NCBI RefSeq assembly: GCF_014805625.2
Contig: NW_023998416.1
Location: 32,250,056-32,314,055, forward strand
DNA from: Glossina fuscipes
Taxonomy: Eukaryota; Arthropoda; Insecta; Diptera; Glossinidae
DNA: 64,000 nt
Direction: 5' to 3'
Shown here: positions 59,561-64,000 of the stretch, in pieces
How the letters are laid out: the number at the start of each line of letters is the position of its first letter
Numbering within the stretch: the stretch's first letter is position 1
Position numbers and translations under genes: made by a program
The notes under the pieces: generated by a model
Database searches by the model: none
What the model was told of the DNA's origin: nothing
What the model saw: the letters and a program-made list of their open reading frames with translations, nothing else

Positions 59561-62500
59561 AGCCGTCGCATTTTATAATAAGGACGATCGAGCTTCATCT
59601 TCCTCTTTTTGATGTTATATCATAAAATTTTTTTATTTATTTCAATTTTTAAAAAACTACGGCGCTGGCAACTACCGCAAAAGCTTAGTCCGTAAAGGCA
59701 AGCTCAACTTTACCATTTTCATTTGTTGTATTAACCATAGGATATTATAGATCTCAGTACCATTTAAAAATTATAAGAATTTTCCTTGGTTGTAGGCCTG
59801 ACTGGCGATAATTTAACGTAGACGTTACGGTAAAAGAACAAATGGCTCCGACGCGTAACGAAATATATTTTTTACATTGATGTTGTCTCATTGAGACAAA
59901 GAGAGAAGTCGAAACTTTGAAGCCAATCTTGCAGCTGTGCGGGTCAATGATCATCGCTAGAGGACTGGCGTTTCTTTTTAGTACCTAAGGGATAATTTCC
60001 CGCGTGATGACTGATCACAATTTGCGTAACGTCACATTGGTCCAGGATTTGACGACCGGCGGTCGTTAGGCACGTCGTAATTTCCGTCCTAAGTTGCGAA
60101 CTTAACCTTATTAGATGCATGTATATAAATAGGATAACGATTTGTAATGGGAAATCGCCCTTTTTCCTTAATGGCCTGATCGTTGTCACATACAGTTGAA
60201 ACATTACAACTAATTATAGTCACAATGATGTCACCGAGAACCAGCCAAGGCCGTAAGAGTCGAATACCGCTTCGATACCGTGCAATCTAGCTATTTGCAT
60301 AACAAATCAAGAGATTTAAATATCTTTGACATTGACATTTCGCAGCACATCACGGGCGCAGCGAAAGCACTGTATGTTCCCTTTTGGGTTTGAAATTTCT
60401 TACTGACAGAGAATATTTACGTTTTTCTGCCCCCATTCAATATGAATTTCTATAGCGAACTGGGTGACTTGTATGGGCTATAAAAATTCATCATTCGTTC
60501 CTTCTGAATATTCTGCTGATTGCCATTATTGGCAACGACTAACACAGCTTTCTAAAAAAAATTTGGTTAGAATATTTTATAAAGAAACAATTTGTAAAAA
60601 ATATGTTGATATATTGCTTGAACTTGCATTGTAAGTAATTTATCTCGATGAATATGTAGCAAATTTTTAATAGTTCATTATTATTCACTTTTTGGAAAGT
60701 TTTTATTGAAAATTTGTTGTTTCAATATCATCGAAGTTAAGCAAGATCGAAACCTCATTTGTTAAGGTAAACTTAAATTGCATAAGCTTTTGAAAATTTA
60801 ATAATGACATATCACCTTCGCAGTATTAATATCCATCACGGGAGGCATATTAGATTTGACATGTGCTTGTAAAGCATGAAACTGAGCAATGAAGAACAAA
60901 TTCTCTATATATGCACATATTATACGCACATATCATATATTCCTCATCAAAATAATTGTTAGTGTAAGCTTGCGTCATCTATCCATCCATTGTCTATAAC
61001 AAATTTAATTCAATCGTAAAACTTTAGCGGTCGCTTTTATTTTATTTGATGCAAGATTTCACTGATTAAGTCATGAGCAGAAACGGAAGACTTCTACGCC
61101 TATTGGTTCGTTCGGCGTAACAATCTTTTGTTTCTTTTATTATGGATGGACATGCTTTCTGGATATATACAGAGTATTGTCAGAATAAGTTATATTACCT
61201 TTGCGCATGAAATTCATACATAGCTTTGCTAAAGTGCATATCATATTTATAAAATAAACCATAAGTTATCAAAATATGGATTGGAAACTTGGCTGATAGT
61301 CGCCGTGGAAATATACTTCGTTTAGTTTTTATCTGTTAAAACCGCGATTAAATTGATGCTGTTAGCAGCTTACTTTCGTGTCCGTCAGCCATTTTGAGCA
61401 CGTATAACCGTCACACGGTCTAATGTGTTGTTATATTGAATTAGTTACTCTTTTTTTGGGTTATATCCGCTGTGCGCGCGTATGCTTAAGTTTCAACGAT
61501 CACCTCTTCAGTGGAATCATGTATCTTTCCGGTAAGCATTTTTTTGAGATTCGCGACCAGGTTATAATCCTAACAGCGTCCTTGACTTAGCAACGTTTCC
61601 CTTTCTCAACACGCGCATCAATTCACTTAAGTGATTTTGGCTTAGATTTAAGTTTCAAATTGTTTCTTTTCAGCCTCTTTCGGTCAAATTTAAAATTAGG
61701 CCCGACAAAACGATAAATCGGTTGGGCCAAACATACCCGCCAGAGTTGAAAACATACATTCTTCGCCGACTTTCTCTCAAGCGTGCATCTGAAATGCAAT
61801 TGAATCTTGAAAAGGCGAGACGAAATAAGTTTATTATGAGCGGCGTTTACATCATAGCAAAATCCGCAACGGGTACACACAAATCAAACATAATCATGAC
61901 ACCATGAATGACGACCAACATGTTGGGCAATCCAGCAAACATTTGGTTCTTCCAAAAATCCATATATACTTTCTTATGCAAAATTTAAGTAAAAATTGCA
62001 CAGAAAGGCCTACATATCTGACTAAATTTTTGAAACAAATTGCACTTCAACACCTATCGTTTCTATCTACGCGTAAAAATGCATATGCCGATGAAAAAAA
62101 CATTATCCAGCCATCGACAACGGGCCACACCATAATATGTTCCTCTGAAAAAGTCCTGTTCACTTTAGGATGCACTTGGTAAATTGGAAGTAGCGTATAT
62201 TATGGAATTCTTCCGTTTATGTCATCAAGGATATATAAGGAAAATGTACTCATCTTGATTTCTAAGTCAACTCGGAACAGTTCACCTGCTCATCCATCTC
62301 CATAAACTTTGTTTTTCAAACGCTTATGTGCGCCAATGGAATGTTTCCAGTGTCTCTTCCATAACCTCAATAGAGATAACAAAAAAAAAAAAACAACGCT
62401 AATAATACATAATTATATAAAAATTGTCTATAAACTTTAGTGAAAAATTGTAAAATTCTATGACGTATATTAATAAAGGATCATTCACTAAAAGCGATAC

Positions 62501-62904
62501 TTTGGAAAAGTGTAATTTTCACTTATCACGCAACGACTGACAATTCCTGAACGGTAAGAAATCATTGAAACATTTTACCAAAGTGGCAAAGTTCAGCTGT
62601 GCTCAGGTGCTTATGTTTTAGTTACCTTTCAATTAGGTCGCGTGTACCGTTTCGACCGTGAGATTTAACTCAGGGATTTCTTCTTTACGAGTACATCAAA
62701 CATTTGAAAGCAGACGTTGTTCAGGCTATGGCGTAGGCATAGCGCAGCTAATAATAACATGAACAACATGATTAACAATTGTGCCACTCCTAGTAAAAGA
62801 CCCCTCGACCGATTGGTATCAAGAATATATCTTACAATTTTCTGCACCAGGTTGCGGCAGTGGATATCAGAAGTTCGTCCCAAAACGAATATAATTTTCC
62901 TATT
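59561..62904. other. Stretch without supported genes
   Basis: AT-rich DNA with simple runs; no coding region, RNA gene or element recognised. Confidence 0.4.
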
Positions 62905-63135
62905 TATTGTACCCACTACCGCAGAAAGGGAGATATATTCATTTTGTCCAAACGTTTGCCACGTACCACGGAGACCGCATCAAATGCGAAACCATTGTAA
63001 GCATGTTCGTCTCTCCGTCTGTCTTTCTGCATAACGCCGGTGGTAAACATTCTCCAAATCGTAAAAACCCAGTCATCGGCTTCAAATTTGGCACGAAGAT
63101 TGGAAGCTCTTGCGCACCGGTTGCTATTTAAATTA
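62905..63135 (+). repeat. Dispersed repeat F2, fragment
   Basis: GATATATTCATTTTGTCCAA, a CGTTTGCCACG block, TCGTCTCTCCGTCTGTCTTT and a CTTCAAATTTGGCACGAAGA block match 58,720-58,960 in order. Confidence 0.6.
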
Positions 63136-64000
63136 AGTGAATTTTTGATCGTTACCTATTAATCACAACAAATATATTCAATGGGGTGGCATCTGTAAAA
63201 AAAAATGGAAAAAACCGGCCAAACCTACTCAGTGAATATTACAGAATATTAAATCATCACTATTTTGACAAGGTTCCGAGACCCTGTAAAATCTACTTAT
63301 TAACAGACTAGTAGACTAGTAGTACTAGATCAGTATCGAACGGTGATTGGAATAAAAGATTCGGTCTCTTGGATCTCTGTTTTATATTAACATTATTATC
63401 ATAGAAGGATTTTAATTTCATGACAGCACATCCACATTCATACATAGATATACAAAATATTAATTGTTTATGTATTTAACGCGTATTGAATTAGCGACAG
63501 TCAAAGTCATTCATTAGATTTGCAACTGAAACTCAACGTATCGTAGAAATCAATTCGAAATGTATGTCTGTAATCGATTGAAAGCGTTTATGATGCCATA
63601 ACACGGCATCCATCCACATTAGAGGCGAACGTAGGAATGTTTAAAAACAAACATATGTCTCGGTATGTGTTTGCTGGAAAATAAAAACAAAAATAAAAAT
63701 AAAAAAAACGCTTTTGCTTTTGCTTAAGCTGGTACACTAAACAATGCATGCAACAAGTGAATGAAGGTGAGACAACATTACATTACTTAGATACGTACGA
63801 TTATTCAAAGAGGACTGGTTTTGCGCCACCATGTGTGTTGATTTTCATTCTCTTGTTATAGTTGTTGTCGCTGTAGTCTTTTCGCATTTCATTTTAAGAT
63901 TTTACATTAGAGATTCGGACCGCATACCAGTATTAGTTTATTCTGAATAGTTCAATTGAACGCAAGAGCAACACGCAACATTCAACACCAACCAAGCAAA
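63136..64000. other. Stretch without supported genes
   Basis: Includes an A-rich AAAATAAAAACAAAAATAAA run near 63,680. No gene seen. Confidence 0.4.

Overview
The window is AT-rich, repeat-laden nuclear DNA from a dipteran. I infer a cyclorrhaphan fly, possibly a tephritid, because introns are 54-66 nt in the shortest genes, TATA/initiator promoters are compact, R1-clade LINE debris is present, and there are many dispersed intergenic repeats of a kind I associate with flies. The species call is inference only. Most long open frames are chance frames in AT-rich DNA and are not annotated.

Layout. Bases 1-23,300 hold no gene I can support: dispersed repeats, microsatellites, one decayed LINE 3' end (6.2-6.6 kb) and a very AT-rich island (21.6-22.0 kb). 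Bases 23.3-26.3 kb hold two diverged copies of a 1.3 kb repeat, one broken by a 10-N assembly gap; 0.8 kb downstream is a retroelement primer-binding site matching tRNA-Lys with one mismatch (27,040). Bases 28.1-34.0 kb hold a scrambled R1-clade LINE: ORF1 start, a 1.1 kb foreign segment, ORF1 zinc knuckles, endonuclease, 2.3 kb of unassigned DNA, reverse transcriptase, and then the missing middle of ORF1. The foreign segment carries an apparently intact two-exon gene for a 107-residue, very basic protein. Bases 34-42 kb hold faint LTR-retroelement traces and a small cluster of PHO/YY1-type sites.

The coding core is 42.6-59.6 kb: a cluster of four small secreted Kunitz-domain genes, each with a signal-peptide exon, one phase-1 intron just before the first domain cysteine, and one domain exon. 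Two (minus strand, 42.7-43.5 and 48.4-49.2 kb) form a divergent subfamily with unusual cysteine spacing and C-terminal tails. Two (plus strand, 52.6 and 58.2 kb) are canonical Kunitz domains with Arg at P1. Two more copies of the minus-strand promoter/signal exon lie at 44.5 kb (decayed) and 50.1 kb (open, encoding a 44-residue secreted peptide without a Kunitz domain). The cluster grew by block duplications. Comparing the two plus-strand blocks exposes later insertions in one of them: a TA-flanked pogo/Tigger-like MITE, a tRNA-derived SINE and a dispersed-repeat fragment.

The Kunitz proteins are probably small extracellular serine-protease inhibitors (seminal, salivary or haemolymph). The divergent pair may have lost classical inhibition. 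Tissue and target cannot be read from sequence. Bases 59.6-64.0 kb hold only one recognisable dispersed repeat.
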